A DNA stretch of 12,405 nt from a bacterium (GTDB taxonomy: Bacteria; Auribacterota; Auribacteria; Auribacterales; Auribacteraceae): the NCBI GenBank assembly GCA_021161885.1, contig JAGGZS010000254.1, positions 1-12,405 of the forward strand. Reading direction: 5' to 3'. Positions within the stretch are counted from its first letter, which is position 1, and the number at the start of each line of letters is the position of its first letter. Positions 1 to 8,046 of this stretch are shown here, piece by piece. Position numbers and translations under genes: made by a program. Below the pieces are notes generated by a model. The model worked only from the letters and a program-made list of their open reading frames with translations. It had not been told where the DNA came from and did no database searches.

Positions 1-1
1 A

Positions 2-187
2 CTCTTAAGTGTATGCGTTTTTTTTACCGGATGCGCAAGCAGCGAATCGGAACTTCAGGATAACATAGCCGAAGTTTTCGATATAACCGCTACCCCCGTA
101 AAAGCAGTATTCCGTCAGGTAGACAATGCGTTAGACGATATAGCTGGCGGATTAGCTAAGGAAGATTACGAAGATTTTGAGGAGTAA
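2..187 (+). CDS. Small lipoprotein, 3' part only (start lies before the window)
   Basis: The frame is open from base 2 to a TAA at 185-187 and has no start codon inside the window, so this is the C-terminal 61 residues of a gene that begins upstream. It opens with the end of a hydrophobic signal segment (LLSVCVFFTGC) whose last four residues FTGC form a lipobox, with the lipidated cysteine coded at 32-34. After cleavage the mature protein is only about 51 residues, is rich in Asp and Glu, and ends in the acidic tail DYEDFEE. This points to a small secreted lipoprotein anchored to a membrane. I do not recognise the family; it is in the size class of small entericidin-like or hypothetical envelope lipoproteins, but no homology is claimed. 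It is convergent with the large operon, with only 19 bases between the two stop codons. Confidence 0.7.
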   Translation, partial: LLSVCVFFTGCASSESELQDNIAEVFDITATPVKAVFRQVDNALDDIAGGLAKEDYEDFEE

Positions 188-208
188 AAAATATTTTTTT
201 GAAATATT
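188..208. terminator. Possible A/T-only hairpin between convergent genes
   Basis: AATATTT at 190-196 can pair with AAATATT at 202-208 around a five-base loop. Read on the minus strand the hairpin is followed by a run of T, as in a rho-independent terminator for the eight-gene operon. The stem has no G-C pairs and overlaps the last codons of the 510-residue gene, so it would be weak. The stops of the two convergent genes are only 19 bases apart, leaving no other room for a terminator. Confidence 0.25.
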
Positions 209-1739
209 AGTTTACCTTTGTTTTTAGTAATTTTCTGATGGATCGGGGGAATTCTGCGTTTAAAGCGTTGTCCAGCGCTTTTTTCTTAATAATTTCAAAA
301 GGAGGCAGTTTAAGCCTGTTTGACTTGCCGGTTGAAATTGTATATTCGTTCCATAAAATTTGAGCGAGCCGCATATATCCCTCAAACAATTTGTTTTCTT
401 CAAGAGCCAAGTTCCAGTAAGCCTGTTTTATTAAACTGTATATTAATCCTTGTATTTGTTCAAAGTTGCCTGTGGCTGCGGTTTCTTTAAATTCTTTAAG
501 TACAAATTGGGAATAAGACATATTGCCAAGGTGTTCGGGAAATTTTTGGGCATAAATTTTGAAAAATTTTTCCGAGTTTGTTTTATCATCATAAATAAAG
601 TAAAGAACAATAATTTCCTGAAGAAAATAACGGTATGACGAAAGTATATTTTTCATAGCCGGTTTGTTTTTGTAACGTGCGAACATTTCTTCATACAATT
701 TATTCATTGGCTTGATAAATTCTTTTGCGGGACCTGTTACGTATAAAACATCATCGCCTTGTTTTACGAGATAAAGCGACCCGCGCCTGTAAATAGACTG
801 CAGCGACATATATATAAGCCGATCATAGAAAATATACGATTTGACATCAGCGTATTTTTTGCCCTCGTATGCCCAGTATAGAGCGTGGGTATCAGGCAGT
901 CTCCAGTCAAGATTGCCGAATTTATCCATAAGGTAAACCATATCAGGGATATTGAGTTTATAATTGTTTTTTAATTCTTCTTTAGACAATAATAGGCGGA
1001 TTTTTTCTAAAGAGTCTTGATTGATATTTTCCTCGCCCGATAATTTTCGCAAATAATTTTTTGTATCGGAAAACGATTTGAATTTTTGTTTTTTTATTTG
1101 ATTGTATAAATCGTTCAAAGGTTTGTCATTTTTCAATGCTTCATTAATTGGCGGGAGTTTATTCATTTCCCTTATATCGTCAGGGGTTTGGATAACTTGT
1201 TCCATTTCAAGAGCAAGTTGTTTTTTGTAGTAGGCGTGCATATCATCCCATTGCTGCCCGATTTTATGGGAATAAATCCAAGCTATTTCTTTACGGATTA
1301 CAGCGCTTTTAGAATTATATTTAAGAGCTTCATCGCGTAGCATGGCAATAGCGGCTTTTATCCATCGCCATCGGTCTGGCGCGTAAGGCATTTCAAAAGA
1401 AATATTATAAGCCATATTCCAAGCGTTGTGAGTCCATACATCTTCGATTTGCGGTTCCAGTTCACAAATCCATTTATACAGTTGTGTCATTTCAAAATAT
1501 TTGCCTTCTTCACGCAGTTTCATTGTCCTAAGCCATAACATATCTATAAGCAGGCATCTTAGTCCGCCGAGCATATTCACGGCAAGCACAAATTGAGGCG
1601 GCGCGTTATCAAGCGGGTTGTTTCGCGTAAGGTTTGCTTCAAGACGCGCTTTATTAATAACCGGCATAAGATTCATATTTACGGAAACTATAAAAATCAG
1701 GGCTAAAATTACTATAATTATTCTATATGGTCTTTTCAT
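207..1739 (-). CDS. Membrane-anchored extracytoplasmic protein, probable helical-repeat (TPR-like) fold, function unknown
   Basis: This 510-residue protein has a short basic N-terminus (MKRPYR) and one hydrophobic segment at about residues 7-28. The rest is soluble and helix-rich, so it is likely a single-anchored protein facing the outside. Residues 65-115 hold the clearest signature: IDMLWLR, then EEGKYFEM, WICELEP, and VW.HNAWNMAYNIS. The spacing resembles one or two TPR-like helical pairs, and I recall similar proteins in Planctomycetes and relatives encoded beside ABC-2 transporters. No catalytic motif is visible. The remainder (about 180-510) is rich in Lys, Tyr and Phe and I recognise nothing in it. 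Its ATG overlaps the stop of the preceding permease gene by one base (TAATG), which predicts translational coupling, so it probably works with that transporter, perhaps as an extracytoplasmic partner or scaffold. It is the last gene of the operon. The gene is certain; the role is inferred from context. Confidence 0.85.
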   Translation of the reverse strand: MKRPYRIIIVILALIFIVSVNMNLMPVINKARLEANLTRNNPLDNAPPQFVLAVNMLGGLRCLLIDMLWLRTMKLREEGKYFEMTQLYKWICELEPQIEDVWTHNAWNMAYNISFEMPYAPDRWRWIKAAIAMLRDEALKYNSKSAVIRKEIAWIYSHKIGQQWDDMHAYYKKQLALEMEQVIQTPDDIREMNKLPPINEALKNDKPLNDLYNQIKKQKFKSFSDTKNYLRKLSGEENINQDSLEKIRLLLSKEELKNNYKLNIPDMVYLMDKFGNLDWRLPDTHALYWAYEGKKYADVKSYIFYDRLIYMSLQSIYRRGSLYLVKQGDDVLYVTGPAKEFIKPMNKLYEEMFARYKNKPAMKNILSSYRYFLQEIIVLYFIYDDKTNSEKFFKIYAQKFPEHLGNMSYSQFVLKEFKETAATGNFEQIQGLIYSLIKQAYWNLALEENKLFEGYMRLAQILWNEYTISTGKSNRLKLPPFEIIKKKALDNALNAEFPRSIRKLLKTKVN

Positions 1740-3121
1740 TATACAATTACTCTTGCTATTTCTTTTCTGTTGAAAATAAGGCTTCCCGTAAGAAGAAAAA
1801 AACCGCTTTTAACGAATATTATAATAAAAACCGATCGTAAAAGAAAATTTATTTCTATAACCCTGCCGTCAGTAATGTAAGGAACAGGGCTGATAGCATC
1901 GAGATGAGGGAACGCGTATATCATATACGCTATAATTTTTTGGGATATGATCAAAAAACTTAATTTTTCATTACCCATGGTATTTATTATTTCAAACGGC
2001 GAAGACCCAGATTGAGTAAGCAAATTCAGGAAATAGGTTGCTTGAGTTCCTAAGGCGTACATAAAAAGAGACATTAAAACAGCTACCGGAAATGATAAAA
2101 ATGATGAAAAAAATACGCCTATCGCGCAAAGCACACAAATCTGGCAGAAAATCAGCAAATAACTTTTGCAGAAATTAACAAAAAAAGAACCTGCGTGAAA
2201 CATAATTTCTATCCCGTTTTTTTCAGGGAATATTACTGTTAAGTATGAATTGTCAAGGTTGGTGAAACTGATAAGCAGGTTGCCGTCTTTGTCTATCGCG
2301 GAAACAGGGATATTAAAAGAATGATAAATTTCGGGAGATTTTTCTAAGTAATAGTTTTGCTGCCGGGCTTTTAGGGGATCACCGAATGACCATTCGGCGC
2401 TTATGGTTGCGTCTTTTGGTTTTTCGGATGAAAAATATTTGAATTTTATTGTTACAGTATCGGTTTTTAGATTATTAAGCCCTTTAACCGTCCATTTTTT
2501 CTCATAGCGGGGCGGCACGCAAAATGTTTCGTAGAAAATTTTTCTTTTGAATTTTTTTTCTAATTCCTGATAATCAAATGATTCCCCTTTATGTTCTTTT
2601 TTGTAATCGGCAATTTGAGCGGATACAATCTTTTTTATGTCAGGTTGTTCTATATAGACCGATTTTCGCGATGACAGCAGCTGTTCCTTTATTTTATCCA
2701 TCTCCAGCGCTGAAAGTGAAGGTTCATATCGAGAAATAATCCATTTTATTCCGCCGTAATTTATTAAAGCGGCAGCTATTATCAAAATTAAAGTTATTAA
2801 TACCGCGCCCAGCCAGAATCCTAAAACAATTTTCCATTTTTCTACAGGTTTTGTGCAGAGAAGGAACATTTGTTTTTTTTCAAGTTCTTCATTTAGCGAC
2901 ATACACGATATAAAAATAGCGGTTATGGATACAAAGAACATTATAAAATATAATGAATAGGTGAGATACAGTTTTAAATGTCCCTGCGCGGTTCCGTCAC
3001 CGTATAACAAAATAGGCAAAGAAGGCAGGATGATTATAAAAATAAGAATAACCCCGATAAACATTTTATCGTGCATGGCTTTTTTTATAGATTTTAACGC
3101 TATATTAACAATAGAACCCAT
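1739..3121 (-). CDS. ABC-2 type permease with large extracytoplasmic domain (permease B)
   Basis: This 460-residue integral membrane protein has hydrophobic segments at about 20-40, 53-74 and 98-121, then a long polar stretch (about 125-310), then further segments at about 312-337, 340-368, 388-405 and 425-449. After segment 2 comes the cytoplasmic coupling-helix motif LNEELEKKQMFLL.TKPVEKWKIVLG, typical of ABC-2 export permeases (E-E, then KP plus a basic or aromatic residue, then a return to the membrane). The polar stretch starts helical (EQLLSSRKS to about 195) and continues with alternating hydrophobic residues suggesting beta strands (TVTIKFKYF, ATISAEWSF, NLLISFTNL), so it is probably a folded domain on the outer face, larger than in ordinary ABC-2 permeases. 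The start is 7 bases after the ABC ATPase stop, with a purine-rich AAAGAGAA upstream as weak ribosome site. It should pair with that ATPase. Substrate cannot be read from sequence. Confidence 0.88.
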   Translation of the reverse strand: MGSIVNIALKSIKKAMHDKMFIGVILIFIIILPSLPILLYGDGTAQGHLKLYLTYSLYFIMFFVSITAIFISCMSLNEELEKKQMFLLCTKPVEKWKIVLGFWLGAVLITLILIIAAALINYGGIKWIISRYEPSLSALEMDKIKEQLLSSRKSVYIEQPDIKKIVSAQIADYKKEHKGESFDYQELEKKFKRKIFYETFCVPPRYEKKWTVKGLNNLKTDTVTIKFKYFSSEKPKDATISAEWSFGDPLKARQQNYYLEKSPEIYHSFNIPVSAIDKDGNLLISFTNLDNSYLTVIFPEKNGIEIMFHAGSFFVNFCKSYLLIFCQICVLCAIGVFFSSFLSFPVAVLMSLFMYALGTQATYFLNLLTQSGSSPFEIINTMGNEKLSFLIISQKIIAYMIYAFPHLDAISPVPYITDGRVIEINFLLRSVFIIIFVKSGFFLLTGSLIFNRKEIARVIV

Positions 3122-3128
3122 TTTGATT

Positions 3129-4112
3129 TTAATTCTCTTTATTCAATAGGTCATTGATGATTTTTTTGTTGGTTTTGCTGTTATGTTCAGTTGTTTCCGG
3201 TATCTCAGGTATTTCTTTCTCTGTCGCAAGCACATTAGCGCCTGCGGTTTCTGATTTATCTACCACGGCTTGCTCAATAACCTTGAGAAAAAACTTTTCA
3301 AGCCTGTCTTTCGGATGTTCTACGGTGATATTAGAGGCATTTTCCGTTTTTTCGATTAAACATTTTATTTGTTTTAATGTTTCCGGTTTAAGTTCAGGTA
3401 AATTCAGCTGAAGTGAATCGTGTTTACTGAGCAGTTCATCTACTTTGCCCATAACCCTTATTTTTCCGCCGTATAAAATAGCAATTCTGTCGCAGACATC
3501 TTCCACGTCAGCCAACAAGTGGCTACACAGCAGAATAGTTTTGCCCCTGTTTTTCATTTCTGTGATTAAATTTTTTATTTGTTTTGTTCCTATTGGATCA
3601 AGTCCGGACGTGGGTTCATCAAGAAATATTAGTTCAGGGTCGTTAATAAGGGCTTGAGCCAAACCTAACCTGCGTGTCATGCCTTTGGAAAATTCCCGCA
3701 CAGGACGTGAACCTACTTTGCCTAATCCAACCATTTCAAGAAGTTGTGGTGTCCGCTTTTTAATCTGGTTCCGGGATATATCAAAAAGGTTGCCGTAAAA
3801 AAACAAGGTTTCTTTGGCGGTTAGGTAACCGTATAAATAAGATTCTTCCGGCAGAAAACCTATTTTTTCTTTTATTGCGGTATTGTTGACCGGTTTGCCG
3901 AAAATAGACACTTTGCCTTTTGTGGGAAATAGTAATCCGAGCATAAGTTTTAAGGTGGTAGATTTACCGGAACCGTTTGGTCCTAAGAGCCCGAATACTT
4001 CTCCCCGATTAATTTCTATGGATAATTTATCAAGAGCTTTGACTTTATTTCGTCCCCAGAAATCCTTGAATATTTTTGTTAGATTATGTGTTTTTACAAC
4101 TGCGTTTGACAT
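3129..4112 (-). CDS. ABC transporter ATP-binding protein (ABC-2 export type)
   Basis: This 327-residue cytoplasmic ATPase carries the full nucleotide-binding set: Walker A GPNGSGKST at 44-52, a Q-loop region GFLPEES near 85-91 in which Glu stands where Gln is usual (frequent in this export subfamily), signature FSKGMTRR at 141-148 as a variant of LSGGQ, Walker B LIFLDEP at 161-167, D-loop SGLD at 169-172 and switch histidine H198 in LLCSHLL. The domain ends near 235. A C-terminal extension has the common ABC-2 element LEKFFLKVIEQ (about 272-282), followed by an acidic, Pro/Glu-rich tail of about 45 residues that looks disordered. It is the only ABC ATPase in the operon and must serve both permeases unless a partner lies elsewhere. 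A GAGAGGA at 4126-4132 lies 13 bases before the ATG, a little far but consistent. Energising an ABC-2 exporter is secure; the substrate is unknown. Confidence 0.95.
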   Translation of the reverse strand: MSNAVVKTHNLTKIFKDFWGRNKVKALDKLSIEINRGEVFGLLGPNGSGKSTTLKLMLGLLFPTKGKVSIFGKPVNNTAIKEKIGFLPEESYLYGYLTAKETLFFYGNLFDISRNQIKKRTPQLLEMVGLGKVGSRPVREFSKGMTRRLGLAQALINDPELIFLDEPTSGLDPIGTKQIKNLITEMKNRGKTILLCSHLLADVEDVCDRIAILYGGKIRVMGKVDELLSKHDSLQLNLPELKPETLKQIKCLIEKTENASNITVEHPKDRLEKFFLKVIEQAVVDKSETAGANVLATEKEIPEIPETTEHNSKTNKKIINDLLNKEN

Positions 4113-4118
4113 AACAGA

Positions 4119-6044
4119 TTAATTTTCCTCTCGTTGAATATCGGAATGAATGGTCAGTTCTTCACCGAACCTTATAAGACGCGCGCTGTTGAATATAACA
4201 ATAAACGAACCTACATTATGCATTATCGCGGCTATTATAGGATTAAGGTAGCCGAGACTCGAAGATACCAGCCCTACAACAATAAATATTATTCCGAATA
4301 ATAAATTTTCATACATTATCAATTTGGTTTTTTTTGAAATTGTTATGATAAACGGTAACCGCGTAAGATCGTTGTTCATAAGGGATATGGATGCGCTGTG
4401 TATGGCGATGTCGCTTCCGGCGGCGCCCATTGCGATGCCTATGTCGCCTGCGGCAAGCGCAGGCGCGTCATTAATGCCGTCGCCTATGACTCCAACGCAG
4501 TAGCCCTCTTTTTGCAGTTTATGTACTGCTTCAAGTTTTTCCTCAGGCAGGCATTGGGCTTTGTAATCTTGGCATCCAAGTTCCGCGGCTACTTTTTTCG
4601 CTACGGATTCCCGGTCTCCGGTGAGCATAATAATTTTTCTTATGCCGATCTGATGGAGCTGTTCAGTCGCGGATTTCGCTTCTTCCCTTGTTTTGTCCTC
4701 GAGCCCAATCCAACCGATATATTCGTTGCCGAAGGCTACATAAATTATGCTTAATCCGTCCATGTTAGATGTGTTTTTTGCAATAGTTATTTTATTTTCC
4801 TTAAGCCATTGTCTTTTGCCGATTAGAACTTTTTTATTGTCCACAATGCCGGATATTCCTAAACCGGCTTTTTCTTGCACATCGTGAACATCATTAAAAG
4901 ATAAATTAGCTTGGTTGGCGGTATTTACAACCGCTTTTGAAGCTGGATGGCTACTGTATCTAGCAAGCGACCCGGCAATAAGAAGCAATTTTTCTCCGGC
5001 GGTTTCGGATGAATCGATAGGTGAAAGTTTTGTAACTGTAAGTTCGCCGGTAGTTAAAGTGCCTGTCTTGTCAAACACCAAAGCGTTGAGTTTAGAGGCT
5101 ATCTCTAAATGTTTAACGTTTTTCACAAGAATTCCAAGACGGGCGGCACACGATAACGCCGCTACTACGGCTGTAGGTGTAGCAAGTACGAGAGCACACG
5201 GACATGTAACCACAAGCGCTGTTATTGCCCTGTTTAAATCTTTGGTAAAATACAAAATAATACATGAAATCATTAAAATTAATGGCGCATACCATGAAGC
5301 GTACTGGTCGATAATTCTCATAATTGGAATTTTAGATGTTTCCGCTTCAAGAATGAGTTTTTTTACTTTACCTAAGGTAGTGTCTTCACCGGCTCGAATA
5401 ACTTCGGCTTCAAGTTTTCCGGTAAGGTTAATGGTACCCGCGAAGATTTTGTCGCCGGTTTGTTTTTCGGCAGGTATGGATTCTCCGGTAATGCTTGCTT
5501 CGTTAATTGTTGCCGCCCCTTTTGTAATCAAAGCGTCAGCCGCTATATTGTCGCCCGGCAGAATAAGAATTTTATCCCCTCTTGTAAGTTCATGGGCGGG
5601 GATTTCCTGCTGCTGATTATCAGATATAATTTTACGGGCTTTGGTAGGTGTCAGTTTTATTAAACCTTCAATGGCGGCTCTTGCTCCGAGGGCGGTTCGG
5701 CTTTGTATCAGTTCAGCTCCGAGCATGATAAACGCTACAATGCCTGCCGTTAGGTAATCTTCAAGAGCAAAACAACCGAAAAGAGCAATTGCCACAAGAG
5801 CTTCCATATGAATTTTTTTCTGAAACAACGATTTTGACGCGCTGTAAAATATTGGGATACTTAACACTAAAGCGCCTAAAAAAGCGCTTAACGAGTTGAC
5901 ATCGTTTGAAAAGCCAAGAAACAGTTTTCCAAAATAAGCGTTTAAAACAAGCGATCCGCCTAAAAAAGTGCCAAGCAGCCTGAACGCCATTTGTTTTTTT
6001 TGTTTTTCTGTAGATATATTTGGCACCGAAGATTTAACAAACAT
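4119..6044 (-). CDS. P1B-type heavy-metal-translocating ATPase without N-terminal metal-binding domain
   Basis: This 641-residue ATPase should couple ATP hydrolysis to metal-ion transport across the cytoplasmic membrane. Landmarks in order: N-terminal membrane segments from about 22 to 110; actuator-domain TGES at 186-189; intramembrane metal site CPC at 281-283 in TCPCALVLATP; phosphorylation site DKTGT with Asp325; the P1B-specific HP pair in SSHP at 364-367; hinge GDGINDAPA at 521-529; two final membrane segments at about 576-620. It lacks an HMA domain or Cys-rich N-terminus, so it is shorter than CopA or ZntA. The last helix carries HNVGSF near 609-614 and then NSARL, not the conserved Asp of the Zn/Cd group, the Met/Ser pattern of the Cu(I) group, or the HEGGT of the Co/Fe group, so the metal cannot be assigned. 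It starts 6 bases after the second HflK-like gene, without a clear Shine-Dalgarno, and ends 6 bases before the ABC ATPase start, which points to coupling on both sides. Confidence 0.93.
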   Translation of the reverse strand: MFVKSSVPNISTEKQKKQMAFRLLGTFLGGSLVLNAYFGKLFLGFSNDVNSLSAFLGALVLSIPIFYSASKSLFQKKIHMEALVAIALFGCFALEDYLTAGIVAFIMLGAELIQSRTALGARAAIEGLIKLTPTKARKIISDNQQQEIPAHELTRGDKILILPGDNIAADALITKGAATINEASITGESIPAEKQTGDKIFAGTINLTGKLEAEVIRAGEDTTLGKVKKLILEAETSKIPIMRIIDQYASWYAPLILMISCIILYFTKDLNRAITALVVTCPCALVLATPTAVVAALSCAARLGILVKNVKHLEIASKLNALVFDKTGTLTTGELTVTKLSPIDSSETAGEKLLLIAGSLARYSSHPASKAVVNTANQANLSFNDVHDVQEKAGLGISGIVDNKKVLIGKRQWLKENKITIAKNTSNMDGLSIIYVAFGNEYIGWIGLEDKTREEAKSATEQLHQIGIRKIIMLTGDRESVAKKVAAELGCQDYKAQCLPEEKLEAVHKLQKEGYCVGVIGDGINDAPALAAGDIGIAMGAAGSDIAIHSASISLMNNDLTRLPFIITISKKTKLIMYENLLFGIIFIVVGLVSSSLGYLNPIIAAIMHNVGSFIVIFNSARLIRFGEELTIHSDIQREEN

Positions 6045-6050
6045 AATTTT

Positions 6051-7127
6051 TTACCGTAAAGGTTGTGGGTTTCTGTTAAGTAATAACCTTAGTTCACGGC
6101 TATTGCCCGTATCTTTATTAAAAATAAATTTGTCTTCAAGGTTGCTCATAATTTTACGGATTACCTTTTGTTTAGCGAAAAAAGTAAAAATTTCAGGATT
6201 ATTTTCGTATTTATCTAAAATTTCAGATAGATAATTCGCATCCGCTTTTGTTTCTTCGACAAAATTAGTTTTATACGCATTCGCTTGGGATAAAATTTGT
6301 GAACTTATACCTATTGCTTGATTAATCTTTTTTGAAGCGAACGATTTGGCTTCATTAACTTTTTGGCTGTGTTCCTGTTCCGCCTGTATCACATCGTCAA
6401 AAGCCTGTTTTACTTGTATAGGCGGAGAAATTCTGTCAATATCAACACGGTTTATTTCAATGCCGCAGTTAAAAATGTTGAGATTATCTTGGAATTTTAA
6501 CTGCACTTGTTTGCGGAATTTTTCTATTCCGGTGCGTAATACATCGTCAACATATTTAGAATTAGCTACTGATATAACCGAGTTCCTGAAAAAATTTTTG
6601 AGTAATTGTTCGTTATCTTTAATAACAGTATAATATGTATACGGGTTATCTATAGTATAGCGTAATATCCATTTTGCATGGATAATGTTTACGTCGCCGC
6701 AAATAATATAACCGTCTATTCCCGGACGTAAAGCGGGCAACAGCTGTTTTTTATTACGGCGTCGATTTGCCGGCTGATTTTCAGCGTGTTTATCATAGTA
6801 CCAGAAATCGTCTATAACAAGGTTTTGTACTCGTCCGGTTTGAATTTTTATTACTTTATCGATAGGGTAAGGCCATGCCCAGTGCAGACCTGCTTTAAGA
6901 ACCCTGTCTGCCGGCGTGCCTACAATTTTGCCGAACCGTAAAATCAGGGCGCTTTCGTGTTGTTTGACTACAAAAACACCGGAACAGAGAAAACTTATTA
7001 TTACGAAAAACATAGTAACCTTAACGAGTCCGAAACTAATTTTAAGCGCGTCCACAAGAGATTGCTGGGCAGGATTGTATTCTTTATTATTGTTTAGTAA
7101 ATTTTGGTTATCAGTCATTTTTATCAT
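6051..7127 (-). CDS. HflK-like SPFH-domain membrane protein (second HflK-type)
   Basis: This 358-residue protein has a short polar cytoplasmic N-terminus, one hydrophobic segment at about 34-54, and then an SPFH/prohibitin domain starting with VVKQHESALILRFGK (about 53-67) and GLHWAWPYPIDKV (80-92). This is the HflK pattern, as is SPPIQVKQAFDDV at 234-246, where the domain runs into a coiled-coil rich in Ala, Glu, Gln and Lys (about 245-300). It lacks the Gly-rich cytoplasmic tail and Pro-rich end of E. coli HflK and carries an unusual basic, Asn/Arg/Lys-rich insert (QPANRRRNKK, about 118-127) inside the SPFH domain. HflK and HflC are known to assemble as a large alternating cage around FtsH. 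Its ATG overlaps the HflC-like gene by 17 bases; a second in-frame ATG at 7118 (residue 4) would reduce the overlap to 8 bases, and neither has a strong Shine-Dalgarno, so the exact start is open. Confidence 0.88.
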   Translation of the reverse strand: MIKMTDNQNLLNNNKEYNPAQQSLVDALKISFGLVKVTMFFVIISFLCSGVFVVKQHESALILRFGKIVGTPADRVLKAGLHWAWPYPIDKVIKIQTGRVQNLVIDDFWYYDKHAENQPANRRRNKKQLLPALRPGIDGYIICGDVNIIHAKWILRYTIDNPYTYYTVIKDNEQLLKNFFRNSVISVANSKYVDDVLRTGIEKFRKQVQLKFQDNLNIFNCGIEINRVDIDRISPPIQVKQAFDDVIQAEQEHSQKVNEAKSFASKKINQAIGISSQILSQANAYKTNFVEETKADANYLSEILDKYENNPEIFTFFAKQKVIRKIMSNLEDKFIFNKDTGNSRELRLLLNRNPQPLR

Positions 7128-8013
7128 CTGTTTTTATTTCGGTTGAATTAAGTAAATCAAACGGTACAGTTTGTGTATCTAATATAACGGTTGATTTTTC
7201 TTTAAGGACTTGTTCAAGGGTATCGAGTTTCTGGAGAAATAGGGCTAACGGTTTATTATTTTCAAAAATTGAATAATACTGCGCGGCAGCGGCATCGCCT
7301 TCGCCTTTAATTTGTTTAGCTTGGGCTTTGGCGCGTGCTATTATCTGGTCGTGTTCGCTTGTAGCTTTGGCTTTAATCTCGTTGGCTTTGGCATCGCCTT
7401 CGGCTCTATAGCGCTCGGCTATACGTTCGCGTTCTTTTTTCATCCGGTCAAAAATTTTAGCCGTTGTCTGTTCGGGCAGCGCTAATTTTGTTATATATAG
7501 AAAATCAATTTTTATACCGTATTTGGTTTCAGCTTCTTTAGCTACGGGCGTCATCATTTCCTGTTCAATGACGTCAAATTGTATATTATTCTTGTCGGTG
7601 GATATAAGATTGGAAAACAAATGTTTGCCCATAACACCGCTTTTGAATGTGCGAACCAATCCTTCAAGGTTTCGTTTAGCGTCTTGCGTGTTGCCGATAG
7701 TTTCGAGAAATTTTTCGGGGTCTACAATTCTCCATCCAAGACAGGTTGAAAAAACGATATTTTTGCCGTCTTTAGTTAATGTTTCCTCAAAAACGCTTTC
7801 ATTAATATTCAGTCTTGCGTCGAAAATATAAGCTTTTTGGAAAGGCCACGGCAGTTTCCAGTATAGTCCGGGTTCGGTAAGTATTCTTGTAGGTTTACCG
7901 AAAGTAGTTACCACGGCAAGCTGGTTGACGCTCATCTGGAACGCTATCAGGTAACAAATCAGGATAACGGCAAGCAATACGCCTACTAATATGGTTAAGT
8001 AATTATTTTTCAT
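7111..8013 (-). CDS. HflC-like SPFH-domain membrane protein
   Basis: This 300-residue protein has one membrane segment at about 7-26 followed directly by an SPFH domain: VNQLAVVTTFGKP (29-41), then GLYWKLPWPF (49-58). The diagnostic HflC stretch is present, with LPEQTTAKIFDRMKKERERI at 179-198 leading into AERYRAEGDAKANEI and an Ala/Lys/Glu-rich coiled coil to about 246. This separates it from its two HflK-type neighbours, which have a HPP or SPP motif at that place. Length is near that of E. coli HflC (about 334), slightly shorter. It should face outward from the membrane and pair with an HflK-type partner. The start is well supported by AAGGAGA seven bases upstream, the best ribosome site in the operon, so this protein may be made at a higher level than its neighbours. 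The gene follows the polytopic HflK-like gene by 33 bases and overlaps the next gene by 17. Confidence 0.92.
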   Translation of the reverse strand: MKNNYLTILVGVLLAVILICYLIAFQMSVNQLAVVTTFGKPTRILTEPGLYWKLPWPFQKAYIFDARLNINESVFEETLTKDGKNIVFSTCLGWRIVDPEKFLETIGNTQDAKRNLEGLVRTFKSGVMGKHLFSNLISTDKNNIQFDVIEQEMMTPVAKEAETKYGIKIDFLYITKLALPEQTTAKIFDRMKKERERIAERYRAEGDAKANEIKAKATSEHDQIIARAKAQAKQIKGEGDAAAAQYYSIFENNKPLALFLQKLDTLEQVLKEKSTVILDTQTVPFDLLNSTEIKTDDKND

Positions 8014-8019
8014 TATTTA

Positions 8020-8026
8020 TCTCCTT
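8020..8026 (-). promoter_or_regulatory. Strong ribosome binding site of the HflC-like gene
   Basis: On the minus strand the site reads AAGGAGA, with seven bases between the AAGGAG core and the ATG at 8013. It is the only near-consensus Shine-Dalgarno in the operon. The other genes rely on weak purine runs or on overlap with the gene before. It settles the HflC-like start and lies in the 33-base gap after the polytopic HflK-like gene. Confidence 0.8.
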
Positions 8027-8046
8027 ACGATATTTTTTTAAGCCGT

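Noticed and set aside
4398..4754. Open plus-strand frame of 118 codons
   Set aside because: Antisense to the ATP-binding domain of the P1B ATPase; its composition is what reversed coding sequence gives.
4915..5616. Open plus-strand frame of 233 codons
   Set aside because: It lies fully opposite the P1B ATPase gene, whose motifs are complete; its product has no recognisable domain and it has no ribosome site that I can see.
7523..7831. Open plus-strand frame of 102 codons
   Set aside because: Antisense to the SPFH domain of the HflC-like gene, which has clear family motifs.
6051..8013. Standard hflK-hflC pair acting with FtsH
   Set aside because: The order and a third SPFH gene differ from the standard pair and no FtsH-type AAA protease gene is in the window, so I use only 'HflK-like' and 'HflC-like' and give no gene symbols.
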